NCBI GenBank assembly: GCA_028712795.1
Contig: JAQTPT010000001.1
Coordinates: 124,001-188,000 of the forward strand
Reading direction: 5' to 3'
DNA length: 64,000 nt
Origin: Methylococcales bacterium
GTDB taxonomy: Bacteria > Pseudomonadota > Gammaproteobacteria > Methylococcales > Methylomonadaceae
The notes below the pieces were generated by a model. It saw only the letters and a program-made list of their open reading frames with translations. It had not been told where the DNA came from and did no database searches. The translations under genes and the position numbers were made by a program. Positions 26,370-39,262 of this stretch are shown piece after piece (within the stretch, counting starts at the first letter, position 1; the number at the start of each line of letters is the position of its first letter).

Positions 26370-29129
26370 TTAACTGATCTGGTAGTCAGCCTCCAGCAAT
26401 TTCGCATGGGCTGCTGCCAACCGGGCAATGGGAATACGTGGCGCGGAACAGGAGACATAATTCAGTTTGATATGATGACAGAAGCGGATCGATTGCGGAT
26501 GTCCGCCTTGTTCGCCGCAAATGCCTATTGATATATCGGGACGGGTTTTACGTCCTGAATCAGCAGTCATCCTCATTAACTGACCGACGCCCTTGGCATC
26601 CAGCACTTCAAACGGATTGTCATCAAGCAATCCGGTTTCGTTGTAAAGGGGTAAAAATTTGTTTTCCGCATCTTCGCGTGAAAATGAGAAGGTCGCCTGC
26701 GTTAAATCATTGGTGCCGAATGAGAAAAATTCGGCCACTTTTGCCAATTCACCGGCGCGGGTACAGGCTCTGACGGTTTCCACCATGGTTCCGAATTTGA
26801 ACTTCAGGGCGATACCGTACTGACTTTCGACTTCCTCTTGAATTTGATTAACGAAGGCTTTTACTTTTATCAGTTCCTGGGCGGTAATAACCTGGGGCAC
26901 CATGATTTCAGGCAAAATCGGAGTGCCCTGTTTAGCGCAGAGCGCCGCAGCTTCAAGTATTGACCGGATTTGCATCTGGTAAATTTCAGGATACGACATG
27001 CCAAGGCGTACGCCCCGATGACCCAGCATCGGATTGACTTCGTACAGTTCTTTGACTTTCTTCAGCATCAATTCTTTTTTGGCAATCGCTTTATTGATGA
27101 CTTCCTCATTCAAATGGTTGAACGGCGCGGGTAATGCTGTCTGTCCACCCAAGGTTTCCAGCGCGACAAGCTGCCCCTGAACCATGACTTTATATAGATT
27201 CAAGGATTTTATTTCATCTTCCAGTTGGTGCTCACTGGGCAAGAATTCATGCATCGGCGGATCCAGCAGCCGGACTGTAACAGGATACGGCGACATGGCC
27301 TCAAAAATCTGTTTAAAATCGTCACGCTGAATTGGAAATAATTTTTCCAACGCTTCCTTCCTGGCCTCTTTGTTGTCAGCCAGAATCATATCAATCACCA
27401 ACGGCAAGCGGTCTGATGCATTAAACATACGTTCGGTCCGGCACAGGCCAATACCCGTCGCGCCGTAGCTCAGCGCCATTCGAGCGCGTTCCGGCGTGTC
27501 CACATTGGCATGTACTTCCAATTCGGCAACTTCATCAGCCCAAGACAATAAGGTTTTTAACTCATCGGAAAATGAAGGCTCAATGGTTGCGATTTTGCCC
27601 AAATAAATAAGCCCGGTGCTGCCGTCAATTGTGATGATGTCGCCTTCGCGTATATGCAAATCGCCAATAATAGCCTGGCGAGCGCGCACGTCAATTTTTA
27701 TGTCTTCAGCGCCGGCAATGCAGGCTTTACCCATGCCTCTGGCAACCACCGCCGCATGGGAGGTTTTTCCGCCTCGACTGGTTAAAATGCCTTGGGCTGC
27801 AAAAAATCCATGAATATCTTCGGGCTTGGTTTCTTCCCGCAGTAAAATGACCAACTCGCCAGCTCTACCCATCAATTCGGCCGTGTCGGCATCAAACACG
27901 CACTTTCCGAAAGCGGCACCCGGCGATGCAGGTAAGCCTTGAGCAACCGGTTGCGCTTTATTTCTAGGATCAAGCTGTGGATGCAGCAGTTGTTCCAGCA
28001 ATTCGGGGTTGATGCGTAACAATGCCTGTTCTTTGCTGATGAGGCCTTCAGCTTCCATTTCAACAGAAGTGCGGACCATTGCGGTAGCGTTCATTTTACC
28101 GTTTCGGGTTTGCAAACAGTATAAAATGCCGCCCTCAATGGTGTATTCGTAATCCTGTACTTCCCGGTAATGCGTTTCGAGCTTGTTGCGCAAATCGACC
28201 AGTTGCCGGTAAAGATCCGGCATTTCATGAGCCAGTTCTTGCACCGGTTTGGGAGTGCGTATGCCGGCAACCACATCTTCACCTTGTGCATTTACCAGAT
28301 ATTCGCCATACATCTCATTGACACCGGTACCCGGATTACGGGTAAAGCCAACACCCGTCGCGCAATCGTTGCCCATATTGCCAAACACCATGGCGACAAC
28401 ATTAACGGCAGTTCCGTTGGCCATTTTTGGGGTGATATGAAATTCGCGCCGGTAATCGACCGCCCGCTTGCCCATCCAGGAATCGAACACCGCTTTAATT
28501 GACAATTCCAGTTGTTCATATACATCTTCAGGAAAAGGCTTGCCGGTTTCTTCCAGGACGACCTGTAGAAAAAGTTCGCTGATTTGGCGTAAATGTTCGG
28601 CATCCAGACCTACATCGGCTTTAATCCCGGCTTGCTTCTTGATTGCGTCGAAATGCACGTCAAATTTTTCGTCATCGATACCCAAGGCAACCTTGCCGAA
28701 TAACTGGATAAACCGGCGGTAGGCATCGTATGCAAAGCGGGGATCGCTGGTTTGCTCAATCAGACCGGTCAGGGTTTGGGCATTAAGACCCAGATTGAGA
28801 ATGGTGTCCATCATGCCCGGCATTGAGATAGCCGAGCCGGAGCGGACTGAAACCAGCAATGGATTATGGCTGTCGCCAAATTTTTTACCTGAGAACGTTT
28901 CGACCTCGGCGATATGGCCTTTAACTTCTTCCAGCAAGCCTTCGGGCAGTTGATGGTTTTCAAGATAATCCAGACAAGCTTTGGTGGTGATAACAAATCC
29001 CGGCGGTACATTAAGTCCAATCTGGGTCATTTCGCACAGATTGGCGCCTTTGCCGCCCAGCAAAACTTTATTTTTTCCGTCGCCTTTTTGGAATGAATAA
29101 ATATATTTTTCAGTCATGTTTTTCCCCAA
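26370..29129 (-). CDS. ppdK: Pyruvate, phosphate dikinase
   Basis: The 919-residue enzyme interconverts pyruvate, ATP and Pi with PEP, AMP and PPi. The N-terminal ATP-grasp part starts G-G-K-G-A-N-L-C-E-M-T and contains V-S-V-R-S-G-S-A-I-S-M-P-G-M-M-D-T. The central phosphohistidine domain has G-G-K-T-S-H-A-A-V-V-A-R-G-M-G. The C-terminal TIM barrel ends with G-I-C-G-E-Q-G-G-H-P, which carries the catalytic cysteine. Start options are the first ATG or M5. PPDK is common in type I methanotrophs, where PPi-linked glycolysis operates, and this supports the organism guess. The gene appears to be monocistronic. Confidence 0.96.
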   Translation of the reverse strand: MGKNMTEKYIYSFQKGDGKNKVLLGGKGANLCEMTQIGLNVPPGFVITTKACLDYLENHQLPEGLLEEVKGHIAEVETFSGKKFGDSHNPLLVSVRSGSAISMPGMMDTILNLGLNAQTLTGLIEQTSDPRFAYDAYRRFIQLFGKVALGIDDEKFDVHFDAIKKQAGIKADVGLDAEHLRQISELFLQVVLEETGKPFPEDVYEQLELSIKAVFDSWMGKRAVDYRREFHITPKMANGTAVNVVAMVFGNMGNDCATGVGFTRNPGTGVNEMYGEYLVNAQGEDVVAGIRTPKPVQELAHEMPDLYRQLVDLRNKLETHYREVQDYEYTIEGGILYCLQTRNGKMNATAMVRTSVEMEAEGLISKEQALLRINPELLEQLLHPQLDPRNKAQPVAQGLPASPGAAFGKCVFDADTAELMGRAGELVILLREETKPEDIHGFFAAQGILTSRGGKTSHAAVVARGMGKACIAGAEDIKIDVRARQAIIGDLHIREGDIITIDGSTGLIYLGKIATIEPSFSDELKTLLSWADEVAELEVHANVDTPERARMALSYGATGIGLCRTERMFNASDRLPLVIDMILADNKEARKEALEKLFPIQRDDFKQIFEAMSPYPVTVRLLDPPMHEFLPSEHQLEDEIKSLNLYKVMVQGQLVALETLGGQTALPAPFNHLNEEVINKAIAKKELMLKKVKELYEVNPMLGHRGVRLGMSYPEIYQMQIRSILEAAALCAKQGTPILPEIMVPQVITAQELIKVKAFVNQIQEEVESQYGIALKFKFGTMVETVRACTRAGELAKVAEFFSFGTNDLTQATFSFSREDAENKFLPLYNETGLLDDNPFEVLDAKGVGQLMRMTADSGRKTRPDISIGICGEQGGHPQSIRFCHHIKLNYVSCSAPRIPIARLAAAHAKLLEADYQIS

Positions 29130-29461
29130 AGTTGAATAAATGAATAACAGATAAATTTAATGAAATTGTGTCGGCTCTTATGACAACGGCTATTAAAACA
29201 GATACCGGTATTTAGCTTTTTAACCATAAGCGCCCAGCAACGGTATTTTGCCCGGCAATGACGTTCAAATGCTATTTATTGCACATGTTGGGCCGTTAAG
29301 AAAAGTGGCCGTTTTAAGACTGAATGGTCAGGCGTATTGCTTTTGCTATAGTTGTATTCACCACCACCCTGTGGCTTTTATAAGAGATTAGATTAGATCA
29401 AGCCATTGCATGGCTTAATACTTTGTTTAAAAACACAACGGCGACGGAAGTTGCAGAGTTG
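29130..29461. other. Upstream region of ppdK
   Basis: This gap lies between the ftsK stop and the ppdK start on the same strand, so it should hold the ftsK terminator and the ppdK promoter. I could not pick a convincing hairpin with a T-run or a promoter hexamer pair by eye. Confidence 0.3.
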
Positions 29462-31738
29462 TTAATCTTTCACTGGCGGCGGCGCCAGCACAACTCTTGA
29501 GCCATTAGATTCTGCCGCGCTTACGATGCCCGCAGCTTCCATGTCTTCAATCATCGTGGCGGCGCGGTTGTAGCCTACCTTAAAACGCCGCTGTACGCTG
29601 GATATTGATGCCTTGCGGGAATCGGTGACAAATGCGACAGCTTCATCGTATAAGGCATCAGTCTCTGAATTGTTGCCGCCGTCCCCGTTCATACTGTAGC
29701 TATCATTAGTGTCAGAGGTTTCCCGGGTAATGTCTTCCAGATAATCGGGTGGAGCGGTTTGTTTTAAGAATTCAACCACGCGATGCACTTCATTGTCATC
29801 GACAAATGCGCCATGAGCACGGATCGGAATACTGGTGCCTGAAGGCAGGAACAGCATGTCACCATTACCTAGCAAGGTTTCCGCGCCGCCTTGATCAAGA
29901 ATTGTGCGTGAATCAATACGTGAGGAAACCTGGAAAGAAATACGCGTCGGCACGTTGGCTTTAATCAGGCCGGTCAAGACATCAACCGACGGGCGCTGGG
30001 TTGCCAAAATCAAATGAATGCCTGCCGCCCGGGCTTTTTGCGCCAAACGGGCAATCAGTTCTTCCACTTTTTTACCGACAATCATCATCATGTCGGCCAA
30101 TTCGTCAATAACGATGACAATGCTGGGCAATTTATCTAGGACGGGGAAATATTCCCCCTCTTCCAACGGATTTAGCTGTTGGAACATAGGATCTCTGATT
30201 GTTTCGCCTCTTGCCGTGGCTTCATCGATCAAATAATTAAAACCGGCCAGGTTTCTAACGCCCATTTTGGACATTAATTTGTAACGCCGCTCCATTTCAG
30301 CAACCGCCCAGCGCAAGGCATTGCTGGCTTCCTTCATATCGGTGACAACGGGCGTCAGCAAATGCGGTATGCCCTCATAAACCGATAACTCCAGCATTTT
30401 TGGGTCTATCATAATCAAGCGCACTTGTTCTGGCGTGGCTTTATAAAGCAAGCTGAGAATCATGGTATTGATGGCAACTGACTTTCCAGACCCCGTAGTG
30501 CCCGCAACCAGGGCATGAGGCATTTTTCCCAGATCGGCCACCAAAGGCACGCCGGAAATATCCTTGCCCAATGCCAGTGTCAATAAGGATTTCGCTTTTT
30601 CAAATGCCGGTGATACCAATAATTCCCGCAACGTCACCATCTCCCTTTCCCTGTTGGGAATTTCAAGGCCGACGACTGATTTGCCCGGGATAATTTCAAC
30701 AATACGCACGCTGGTAACCGACAAAGCCCGTGCCAGGTCTTTTGACAAGCTGCTTATTCGACTGACCTTTACGCCAGCAGCAGGTTGCAATTCAAATCGG
30801 GTGATGACAGGGCCGGGGTGGAAGCCCACAACAGCCACGGCAACGTTAAAATCGGCAAGAATATCTTCCACCAGCCGCGACATGTCTTCGAGATCGGTTT
30901 GCGAATAACCGATAACCCGCACTTCCCTTTCATCCAGTAACGCTAAAGAAGGCAATACGCCTTCGCTGGCATTATACTTTGGGGTAGGTTGTTTTAGTGT
31001 TTGCTTGTTGATTTTTTCGAACTGCGCCAAGCCTTTTTCGACGCTGTCAACTGCTTTAATACTGGACTTTCTTTGAGTGCCGGGGTTTTCAGAAGTTTTA
31101 TCAAGCGGCTGAATAGAGTTGTCTGGATGCTTCAGCAATAAACTGCCAATACCATGCCCGACAAACCGGCATAAAAATACCGTATATTTCCCGATCAGAT
31201 CAATCAAAGTTAACCAGGATAAATCGGTGGCCAACGTGATCCCGGACAATAACAGAACGATTAAAAATAGCGTGGCACCTGAATTACCAAATAAATAGAC
31301 TACCTTGTCCCCTGTTTCCTGGCCTAAATAGCCCCCTGTGGTGCCCGGCAGTTCCAAACCAACCCGGTAAACATACAAATAGAATAATGCGGCGCCGGAA
31401 ATAATGATTGCTAAAGTGCCTAAGCCTTGTAATGCAATCGTCATATTTTGTTGTTTAGGCCTGGTTTTTCCGTATAAAAGATATCCGCGCCAAAAGATAA
31501 TGAAAGGAAACAAATATGCCATTAAACCAAAAAAACTTAGCGTAAAATCAGCAAGCCACGCGCCAAAAACACCGCATGTGTTATTGATCTTTTGTACTGT
31601 GCCACTGTGAGTCCAGCCGGCATCCTCATTACTAAAAGTAATCAAAGAGATTAAAAGAAACAATGCAACGGCAAAAAAGCCCAAAACTGCAATTTCGCGT
31701 AACCCACGAAACGTTTTTTCTTCCATCACGGCTGACAT
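29462..31738 (-). CDS. ftsK: DNA translocase FtsK
   Basis: The 758-residue protein has four membrane helices in the first 190 residues, a short linker (shorter than in E. coli), then the alpha/beta motor with Walker [10 protein letters not shown] (near 410) and Walker [11 protein letters not shown], and a C-terminal winged-helix gamma domain (about 690-750, [14 protein letters not shown]). FtsK pumps chromosome ends through the division septum and activates XerCD at dif. The 758-residue length fits the short-linker SpoIIIE/FtsK type. It diverges from trxB across a 201-bp gap. Confidence 0.96.
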   Translation of the reverse strand: MSAVMEEKTFRGLREIAVLGFFAVALFLLISLITFSNEDAGWTHSGTVQKINNTCGVFGAWLADFTLSFFGLMAYLFPFIIFWRGYLLYGKTRPKQQNMTIALQGLGTLAIIISGAALFYLYVYRVGLELPGTTGGYLGQETGDKVVYLFGNSGATLFLIVLLLSGITLATDLSWLTLIDLIGKYTVFLCRFVGHGIGSLLLKHPDNSIQPLDKTSENPGTQRKSSIKAVDSVEKGLAQFEKINKQTLKQPTPKYNASEGVLPSLALLDEREVRVIGYSQTDLEDMSRLVEDILADFNVAVAVVGFHPGPVITRFELQPAAGVKVSRISSLSKDLARALSVTSVRIVEIIPGKSVVGLEIPNREREMVTLRELLVSPAFEKAKSLLTLALGKDISGVPLVADLGKMPHALVAGTTGSGKSVAINTMILSLLYKATPEQVRLIMIDPKMLELSVYEGIPHLLTPVVTDMKEASNALRWAVAEMERRYKLMSKMGVRNLAGFNYLIDEATARGETIRDPMFQQLNPLEEGEYFPVLDKLPSIVIVIDELADMMMIVGKKVEELIARLAQKARAAGIHLILATQRPSVDVLTGLIKANVPTRISFQVSSRIDSRTILDQGGAETLLGNGDMLFLPSGTSIPIRAHGAFVDDNEVHRVVEFLKQTAPPDYLEDITRETSDTNDSYSMNGDGGNNSETDALYDEAVAFVTDSRKASISSVQRRFKVGYNRAATMIEDMEAAGIVSAAESNGSRVVLAPPPVKD

Positions 31739-31939
31739 AAATTATGACATAACATATATTAATACGGATAAAACAGGGTTATCGATCATTGACCGCACAT
31801 TCTACATTAATATCGCCCACAAAAAAATCCAGCATATCTTGGATATAAATTGTCACCTTACACAATAAGATTTACGAAATGCCGTTTCACCTGCATAATT
31901 CTTTTATTTATTTTAATTTGGCTCCCGTAGAGGTTTTAA

Positions 31940-32893
<954 letters not shown>

Positions 32894-32897
32894 ATAG

Positions 32898-32955
32898 GTT
32901 CAAGGTAAAAGGCTAAAGATACAAGCTTTTTTCGCCTTGCACTTTGTGTCTTGAA
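32898..32955 (+). terminator. Imperfect inverted repeat after trxB
   Basis: TTCAAG...AAGGC (32899-32913) is mirrored by GCCTT...CTTGAA (32934-32955), with T6 in the loop. The stem is interrupted, so it is at best a weak or partial terminator between trxB and aat. Confidence 0.35.
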
Positions 32956-32967
32956 TCTTTTAAAAAC

Positions 32968-33663
32968 ATGCAACTGACTGTACTCGACCCGCGTAAACCA
33001 GAGCAAGATTTTCCACCGTTAAACAAAGCCTTGCGTGAACCTGACGGGTTGCTTGCAATGGGTGGTTGCCTATCAAAAATACGTTTGTTAAATGCTTACC
33101 GGCATGGGATTTTTCCTTGGTATAATCCTGGCGAGCCCATTCTGTGGTGGTCACCTGATCCACGATTAGTTTTATTTCCGGATAAATTGATTGTTTCCCG
33201 AAGCCTGCGTAAAACCCTGCGTAAGAATTTTTTTTCAGTGACCTTTGATCAGGCTTTTAGCGAGGTTATCACTGCTTGCGCGAAGCCCCGAAAAGAAAGC
33301 GCGGGCACATGGATAACAGAGGATATGGCACAGGCTTATAATCTCCTGCATCAAACTGGTTTTGCGCATTCTGTGGAGGCATGGCTGGACGGTGAATTAG
33401 TCGGCGGTTTGTATGGCGTTGCTCTGGGGCGTGTTTTTTTTGGCGAATCCATGTTTCATACCAGAACGGATGCCTCAAAAGTGGTCTTTGCCAGCTTGGT
33501 TGAGCGGCTTAAAGCATGGGACTACCAGCTTATTGACTGTCAAGTCTACACAACGCATTTAGCAAGCTTTGGCGCTGTTAGCTGCAACCGTAATTATTTT
33601 GTAAAGTTGCTCGATCAATATTGTGATACCCCTGCCAACAAATCAGCCTGGCGCCCACAATGA
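32968..33663 (+). CDS. aat: Leucyl/phenylalanyl-tRNA--protein transferase
   Basis: About 231 residues. The enzyme adds Leu or Phe from tRNA to proteins with N-terminal Lys or Arg, marking them for ClpS/ClpAP. Conserved parts are [35 protein letters not shown], and [18 protein letters not shown] near the middle. I take ATG 32968 (M-Q-L-T-V-L-D) over an upstream ATG, because relatives begin there. It overlaps bpt by 4 bp and lies beside the ClpA/ClpS genes of the same pathway. Confidence 0.95.
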   Translation: MQLTVLDPRKPEQDFPPLNKALREPDGLLAMGGCLSKIRLLNAYRHGIFPWYNPGEPILWWSPDPRLVLFPDKLIVSRSLRKTLRKNFFSVTFDQAFSEVITACAKPRKESAGTWITEDMAQAYNLLHQTGFAHSVEAWLDGELVGGLYGVALGRVFFGESMFHTRTDASKVVFASLVERLKAWDYQLIDCQVYTTHLASFGAVSCNRNYFVKLLDQYCDTPANKSAWRPQ

Positions 33664-34361
33664 TTTCGATTCCGTTATTTCTGAGCCAGGAGCATCCCTG
33701 TGGTTATCTTGAGAACGAACAGGCGAAATCCTTGTTTGTCCATCCTTCCTACCCGATAACGCCATCAATTTACGCCCAGCTTTTAAAACAAGGCTTCCGG
33801 CGTAGTGGCGATGACGTTTATCGTCCGCAATGCCCTTATTGCTCTGCCTGCATTCCGGTGAGACTTCCCGTTGAAAAATTTAAACCCAACAGAAATCAAA
33901 AGCGCTGTATGATCAAGAACATTGACACACAGGCCATCGTCAAGCCCCCTGTTTTTGAACAAGCCCATTACGAAATGTATTTGCGCTACCAGGCCGTCAG
34001 GCACAGCAATGGCTCAATGGCAAAGGGCAGCCCTGAAGATTACCTCGATTTTCTTGGCAGTTCGTGGTGCGACACCTGCTTTGTCGAATTTTCTATCGAT
34101 AATGAGCTTGCTGGGATAGCGGTTATCGACCAGTTTGAAGAGGCATGGTCAGCCGTTTATACTTTTTTTGACCCCAAATTCTCCAGCTACAGTCTCGGCG
34201 TTTATGCCGTTTTATGGCAAATTGAGCAAGCCGCTCTGCAAAAAAAGGAATTCTTGTACTTGGGGTTCTGGATAAAAGCTTGTAAAAAAATGGCGTATAA
34301 AAGTGACTATCAACCCATTCAATTTTTCATTGACAATCAGTGGATAGACTCGCCAATTTAA
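33660..34361 (+). CDS. bpt: Aspartate/glutamate leucyltransferase (arginyltransferase family)
   Basis: The 233-residue Bpt enzyme transfers Leu from tRNA to proteins starting with Asp or Glu, the second bacterial N-degron route. Typical parts are the early P-C-G-Y-L cysteine motif, [21 protein letters not shown] with clustered cysteines near 55-65, and Y-L-G-F-W-I near the end. The 4-bp overlap with aat implies coupled translation, and the pathway continues in ClpS/ClpA across the locus. Confidence 0.94.
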   Translation: MISIPLFLSQEHPCGYLENEQAKSLFVHPSYPITPSIYAQLLKQGFRRSGDDVYRPQCPYCSACIPVRLPVEKFKPNRNQKRCMIKNIDTQAIVKPPVFEQAHYEMYLRYQAVRHSNGSMAKGSPEDYLDFLGSSWCDTCFVEFSIDNELAGIAVIDQFEEAWSAVYTFFDPKFSSYSLGVYAVLWQIEQAALQKKEFLYLGFWIKACKKMAYKSDYQPIQFFIDNQWIDSPI

Positions 34362-34383
34362 AAAACAACCAACTACTCTTCTA

Positions 34384-34410
34384 TTGTTAGAGGTAAGCTT
34401 GTGATATAAT
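34384..34410 (+). promoter_or_regulatory. Promoter of infA (extended -10)
   Basis: TTGTTA (34384-34389), a 15-bp spacer and TGATATAAT, an extended -10, ending 31 bp before the infA start. It lies just past the bpt stop, so infA likely has its own strong promoter. Confidence 0.55.
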
Positions 34411-34441
34411 TAGCGGCTTTAATTGCTGAGACTAAATACAA

Positions 34442-34660
34442 ATGGCTAAAGAAGATCAAATTGAAATGGAAGGTAAGGTAATAGACACCCTTCCTAATAC
34501 CATGTTCCGCGTCGAATTAGAGAACGGTCACGTCGTGACTGCTCATATTTCCGGTAAAATGCGCAAACACTATATCCGCATTCTCACTGGCGATAGCGTT
34601 AAAGTTGAAATGACACCTTACGATTTAAGTAAAGGCCGAATCACCTTCCGTATGCGCTAA
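34442..34660 (+). CDS. infA: Translation initiation factor IF-1
   Basis: The 72-residue OB-fold protein starts [13 protein letters not shown] and contains [13 protein letters not shown] and [10 protein letters not shown], the standard IF-1 signature. It binds the ribosomal A site during initiation. An extended -10 promoter is seen just upstream. Full length. Its position beside clpA (convergent) and aat/bpt is the conserved gammaproteobacterial order. Confidence 0.97.
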   Translation: MAKEDQIEMEGKVIDTLPNTMFRVELENGHVVTAHISGKMRKHYIRILTGDSVKVEMTPYDLSKGRITFRMR

Positions 34661-34744
34661 TCCCATCACATCAATTCATGGGAATCCCAAATTTCACTGA
34701 CAGGACAGCGCAAGCTTTCTAACTGTATAGACTGGATCGTTATC

Positions 34745-37015
34745 TCAAAAACTGGCTTCAGAAGCAATCAGCTCATTGCTTTCTATAGCAAAAGCCATTT
34801 CATCATTTTCCACATAAATCCTGACATGACCACCGTGCGCGAGCTTGCCAAACAGCAAGTCATTAGCCAGAGGTTTCTTGATTTTTTCCTGAATTAATCG
34901 CGCCATGGGTCTTGCCCCCATTTTTGGGTCGCAGCCATGTTCAGCCAGCCACAAACGGGCTTCAGCATCCAGCGCCAATGTTACATGCTTTTCGGCAAGC
35001 AAAGCCTCTAATTCAAAGATAAATTTATCAACCACATGTCCGACAATTGAAATATCCAAAGGTTTAAATTGGATAATCGCATCCAAACGGTTGCGAAATT
35101 CGGGTGAAAAACCTTTCTCTATCACTCTCAAGCTATCAGTTTCATGATTCTGCTGAGTGAACCCTATTGAGGCGCGACTACCCTCCTCAGCGCCTGCATT
35201 CGTGGTCATCACCAAAATAATGTTACGAAAATCGGCTTTACGCCCGTTATTGTCGGTCAATGATCCGTGATCCATAACCTGTAACAACAGATTAAAAACA
35301 TCGGGATGGGCTTTTTCCAGCTCATCAAGCAATAACACGGCATGAGGATGCTTGGTGACCTGTTCTGTCAGCAGCCCACCCTGATCAAAACCAACATAAC
35401 CAGGGGGCGCGCCTATTAATCTGGAAACAGTATGACGCTCCATGTACTCAGACATATCAAAACGAATCAACTGCACGCCCAAAACTTTCGCGAGCTGGCG
35501 CGTCACTTCCGTTTTACCAACGCCGGTTGGACCTGCGAATATGAATGAGCCAATGGTCTTCTGGGAATCCCGGAGGCCTGCACGCGATAATTTTATCGCC
35601 GATGCTAAAGCCGAAATTGCTTCATCTTGGCCAAAAACAAGCATTTTGAGATTTTTTTCCAGATTGGCCAACTTATCTATATCATTGGAAGAGACTGATT
35701 TTGCAGGAACCCGGGCAATTTTCGAGACGATGTCCTCTATTTCGGCAACATCGATATCCTTTTTGCGGTCAGCCTCCGCCGTCATCCGCTGTTTTGCTCC
35801 CGCTTCGTCGATAACATCGATGGCTTTATCAGGTAAATGCCGGTCGGTAATATAGCGATCCGATAATTCAGCCGCTACGCGTAGGGCATCAGCAGAATAT
35901 TTAACATTATGATGCTCTTCAAAACGTGACTTAAGGCCTTTTAAAATCAGGACAGTGTCTTCAACAGAAGGCTCCAATACATCAATTTTCTGAAAGCGTC
36001 GTGCCAAGGCATGATCTTTTTCGAAAACCCCGCGATACTCCTGATAAGTCGTGGAACCAATACAGCGCAACTGACCGGAAGCAAGCACCGGTTTGATTAA
36101 ATTGGACGCGTCCATTACTCCACCCGAAGCTGAACCTGCGCCTATGATGGTATGAATCTCATCAATAAATAAAATGGAATCCGGTTCCTTCTTAAGTTGG
36201 TTCATCAGAGCCTTAAGGCGCTTTTCGAAGTCCCCCCGGTATTTAGTCCCGGCAACCAGCGATCCCAAATCCAGTGAATAAATCACGCTATTCATCAGTA
36301 TTTCAGGCACGTTTTCTTCAACGATTCTTTTTGCCAAACCTTCAGCAATTGCTGTTTTACCAACGCCCGCTTCACCGACCAATAAAGGGTTATTTTTGCG
36401 TCGCCGGCAAAGCGTCTGAATGGTTCGTTCAAGCTCAAGCTCCCTGCCGATCAATGGGTCAATTCGACCCTGCAAAGCTTCTTCGTTAAGGTTAGTCGTG
36501 TATTTATCCAACGGGCTGCCCGCATCGGTATCCGTATTTCCAGCCTCTGATGCACGTTCACTTGGCGCTTCATTATCCTGATCAATTTTTGAAATCCCGT
36601 GAGCCAAATAATTAACCACATCCAGACGTGAAATATCCTGTTTATTCAATAGATAAACGGCATGAGAATCCTGCTCACTAAATAAGGCTACAAATAAATT
36701 GGCTCCTGTCACTTCCTTTTTATCGGATGCCTGGACATGAAAAACGGCCCGCTGCAAAACCCGCTGAAAACCTAGAGTTGGTTGGGTTTCTCGTTGGATG
36801 CCTGGAGGAATCAACGACATCGTCTCATCTATAAATTGGGTCAATTGCCCATGAAGCGCCTTAATATCGCATCCGCATGCCTTCATAATCGCTTCTGCAG
36901 CGTTGTTATCAAGCAATGCCAGTAATAAATGCTCAACCGTGATAAATTCGTGACGTTTATCATGGGCGTTTTTAAAGGCTGTATTTAACGTGATTTCAAG
37001 TTCTTTACTTAACAT
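34745..37015 (-). CDS. clpA: ATP-dependent Clp protease ATP-binding subunit ClpA
   Basis: The 756-residue AAA+ unfoldase has an N-domain of two repeats (residues 1-145), D1 with Walker [10 protein letters not shown] and Walker [10 protein letters not shown], and D2 with G-P-T-G-V-G-K-T-E and [10 protein letters not shown]. It partners with ClpP and takes N-degron substrates from ClpS, whose gene ends 13 bp before this start, on the same strand. Convergent with infA. Confidence 0.96.
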   Translation of the reverse strand: MLSKELEITLNTAFKNAHDKRHEFITVEHLLLALLDNNAAEAIMKACGCDIKALHGQLTQFIDETMSLIPPGIQRETQPTLGFQRVLQRAVFHVQASDKKEVTGANLFVALFSEQDSHAVYLLNKQDISRLDVVNYLAHGISKIDQDNEAPSERASEAGNTDTDAGSPLDKYTTNLNEEALQGRIDPLIGRELELERTIQTLCRRRKNNPLLVGEAGVGKTAIAEGLAKRIVEENVPEILMNSVIYSLDLGSLVAGTKYRGDFEKRLKALMNQLKKEPDSILFIDEIHTIIGAGSASGGVMDASNLIKPVLASGQLRCIGSTTYQEYRGVFEKDHALARRFQKIDVLEPSVEDTVLILKGLKSRFEEHHNVKYSADALRVAAELSDRYITDRHLPDKAIDVIDEAGAKQRMTAEADRKKDIDVAEIEDIVSKIARVPAKSVSSNDIDKLANLEKNLKMLVFGQDEAISALASAIKLSRAGLRDSQKTIGSFIFAGPTGVGKTEVTRQLAKVLGVQLIRFDMSEYMERHTVSRLIGAPPGYVGFDQGGLLTEQVTKHPHAVLLLDELEKAHPDVFNLLLQVMDHGSLTDNNGRKADFRNIILVMTTNAGAEEGSRASIGFTQQNHETDSLRVIEKGFSPEFRNRLDAIIQFKPLDISIVGHVVDKFIFELEALLAEKHVTLALDAEARLWLAEHGCDPKMGARPMARLIQEKIKKPLANDLLFGKLAHGGHVRIYVENDEMAFAIESNELIASEASF

Positions 37016-37028
37016 AAACGCTCCAAAT

Positions 37029-37352
37029 TTACACTGCTTCCATCGAGCACATCAACGGATGTTGATGCTCCCGTGAATAATCGTTGACTATATAGACTTT
37101 GGTTTCAGCAACATCTTTAGAATACGTTCCGCATACACCGACCCCCTGAGTATGTATTTGCAGCATAACCTGAGTTGCTTTTTGTTCAGTCATGGCAAAA
37201 AAATCCATCAAAATTTCAATTACAAAATCCATGGGCGTAAAATCATCATTTAACAAAATAACTTTGTATAGCGGAGGTCTTTTAAGCTTAGGTTTAGCTT
37301 CTTGAACCGCCAAGCCGTCATCATTATCTTTGAAGCGATCAAAATCGGACAT
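37029..37352 (-). CDS. clpS: ATP-dependent Clp protease adaptor ClpS
   Basis: About 107 residues from ATG 37352. ClpS recognises N-terminal Leu, Phe, Trp and Tyr and hands such proteins to ClpA. The core reads [16 protein letters not shown], the N-D-D metal or pocket segment, and ends with [14 protein letters not shown] longer in-frame reading reaches 37517 but adds a hydrophobic segment foreign to ClpS, so I reject it. clpA follows at 13 bp. Confidence 0.94.
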   Translation of the reverse strand: MSDFDRFKDNDDGLAVQEAKPKLKRPPLYKVILLNDDFTPMDFVIEILMDFFAMTEQKATQVMLQIHTQGVGVCGTYSKDVAETKVYIVNDYSREHQHPLMCSMEAV

Positions 37353-37570
37353 AATAACCAAATAAACAAAAATGCTTTGAGTGTTTAAGATAGTGTCAAT
37401 GTTAGTGTATTTCAAGCCTAAGTAAATAACAAATAAAAACACAAAAAAGGCAGGCAACAACGCAGGAGCTTTAAGCCAGGTTTTAACATTACGCTGTTGA
37501 ACCTTTTTTACCAACATAAGTTCCTCATATCTAGTAACATATTAGCTTTTATTACAGCCGGAAGTCATCA

Positions 37571-38032
37571 ATGGTTTGGAAACCACATGTTACCGTTGCC
37601 GCCGTCATCGAACAAGACAATCGCTTTTTGCTTGTCGAAGAACATACGCCGCGCGGGCTCCAATTTAATCAACCTGCGGGACATTTTGAAAATAACGAAG
37701 ACCTGATTGCCGCCGTCAAGCGTGAAGTCAATGAAGAAACAGCCTGGCATTTCGAACCCGAGCACCTTATTTCAATACAGCTCTGGCGCCGTAATCCTGA
37801 GTTCCCCACCTTTTTGAGGGTTTGTTTTTCCGGTCACTGCCATAGCCATAACCCGGATCAACTGCTGGATGATGGCATCGTTGCAACTCACTGGCTCACC
37901 CGTGACGAAATCGCCGCGCAGCAACATCGATTACGCAGCCCTTTGGTGCTCATCAGTATAGACGAATACCTTAGCGGGCATCGCTATCCTTTATCCCTGA
38001 TACAATCATTTCTTGATCTTGACCATGAGTAA
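37571..38032 (+). CDS. nudJ: NUDIX hydrolase, NudJ-like
   Basis: The 153-residue protein carries the Nudix box G-H-F-E...[10 protein letters not shown] at about 37-58, which binds Mg2+ and cleaves nucleoside diphosphates linked to another group. The start [12 protein letters not shown] and the downstream R-L-R-S-P segment match NudJ (YmfB), a pyrophosphatase acting on nucleotides and thiamin pyrophosphate precursors in E. coli. The gene overlaps the start of mnmA by 8 bp, the same pairing as in E. coli. Confidence 0.9.
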   Translation: MVWKPHVTVAAVIEQDNRFLLVEEHTPRGLQFNQPAGHFENNEDLIAAVKREVNEETAWHFEPEHLISIQLWRRNPEFPTFLRVCFSGHCHSHNPDQLLDDGIVATHWLTRDEIAAQQHRLRSPLVLISIDEYLSGHRYPLSLIQSFLDLDHE

Positions 38033-39128
38033 AAACATCATCGTCGGCATGTCGGGTGGCGTCGATTCTTCGGTGACCGCCTTGCTGCTGCTGGAACAGG
38101 GTCACCGAGTTACCGGTTTATTCATGAAAAACTGGGAGGAAGATGACGGAACGGAATATTGCACAGCCATGGAAGACCTCGCCGACGCGCAACAAGTCTG
38201 TGACAAGCTAGGGATAGAACTAAAAACCGTCAATTTTGCCGCCGAATACTGGGACGAAGTGTTTGAAGTGTTCTTGTCGGAATTTAAAGCCGGGCGCACG
38301 CCCAATCCGGATATTCTGTGCAACAAGCACGTAAAATTTAAAGCTTTTCTGAATTATGCCATAGAAGATTTAGGTGCGGAATACATCGCCACAGGCCACT
38401 ATGCGCGTATCTCCGAAAAAAATGGTGAATTTTTCTTACTTAAGGGGCTAGACCCCAATAAAGAACAAAGCTATTTTCTCTACACCCTGGGACAAAAAGC
38501 CTTATCGAAAACCCTGTTTCCAATCGGTCACCTGCACAAGCCGGAAATAAGGGCAATGGCAGATAAAGCCGGTTTCGCCAACAGCCGAAAGAAAGACAGC
38601 ACGGGTATCTGTTTTATCGGCGAACGTAAATTTACCGGATTTCTACAGCGCTATCTCCCGGCCCAGCCCGGTGAAATGCGCACGCCGGAAGGCCAGTACA
38701 TTGGTAAACATTCGGGATTAATGTATTACACCTTTGGGCAGCGCCAAGGAATGGGTATAGGCGGCGTTAAAAATGCCCCCGATGAGCCGTGGTATGTACT
38801 GGATAAAGATCTCGAAAATAATATATTAATCGTTGGACAGGGCCACAATCATCCACTCCTGTTACATAACACTCTGGAAGCCGCCCAGCTAGATTGGTGC
38901 AATAATAAGCCATTGATTGAACCCCTGCGCTGCACCGCCAAAACCCGCTACCGGCAGGCAGATCAGGCTTGCCAAGTCGAATCGCTGGCAAATGAACGCG
39001 TCAAAGTCTATTTTGATCAGCCGCAACGGGCGATTACACCCGGGCAGTCAGTCGTTTTTTATGACGGCGAAATTTGCCTGGGCGGCGGTATTATCGAATC
39101 CAGGACTAACACGCCTGCTGTCCCTTAG
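38025..39128 (+). CDS. mnmA: tRNA 2-thiouridylase MnmA
   Basis: About 367 residues from ATG 38025 (M-S-K-N-I-I-V-G-M); an earlier ATG in frame is less likely. The PP-loop reads [16 protein letters not shown] and S-T-G-I-C-F-I-G supply the two catalytic cysteines. [10 protein letters not shown] is the other family motif. It thiolates uridine 34 of Lys, Glu and Gln tRNAs. It ends the housekeeping block; the next genes, on the other strand, begin the secondary-metabolite cluster. Confidence 0.96.
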   Translation: MSKNIIVGMSGGVDSSVTALLLLEQGHRVTGLFMKNWEEDDGTEYCTAMEDLADAQQVCDKLGIELKTVNFAAEYWDEVFEVFLSEFKAGRTPNPDILCNKHVKFKAFLNYAIEDLGAEYIATGHYARISEKNGEFFLLKGLDPNKEQSYFLYTLGQKALSKTLFPIGHLHKPEIRAMADKAGFANSRKKDSTGICFIGERKFTGFLQRYLPAQPGEMRTPEGQYIGKHSGLMYYTFGQRQGMGIGGVKNAPDEPWYVLDKDLENNILIVGQGHNHPLLLHNTLEAAQLDWCNNKPLIEPLRCTAKTRYRQADQACQVESLANERVKVYFDQPQRAITPGQSVVFYDGEICLGGGIIESRTNTPAVP

Positions 39129-39262
39129 CCGGCAACTATTCGATATAGAAACAGCAGCCGTAAAATCTTTCCGCATCAACCGAGAGCCTTTTAATGCATT
39201 GAGTTGCATTGAGCAACCTTCTGAGGCTCGATGGATTTTTCCTCTTTGTCGGCCTGGCGTGT

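Noticed and set aside
37353-37517. N-terminally extended ClpS
   Set aside because: The extra 55 residues include a hydrophobic segment not found in ClpS, and M-S-D-F-D-R at 37352 fits the family.
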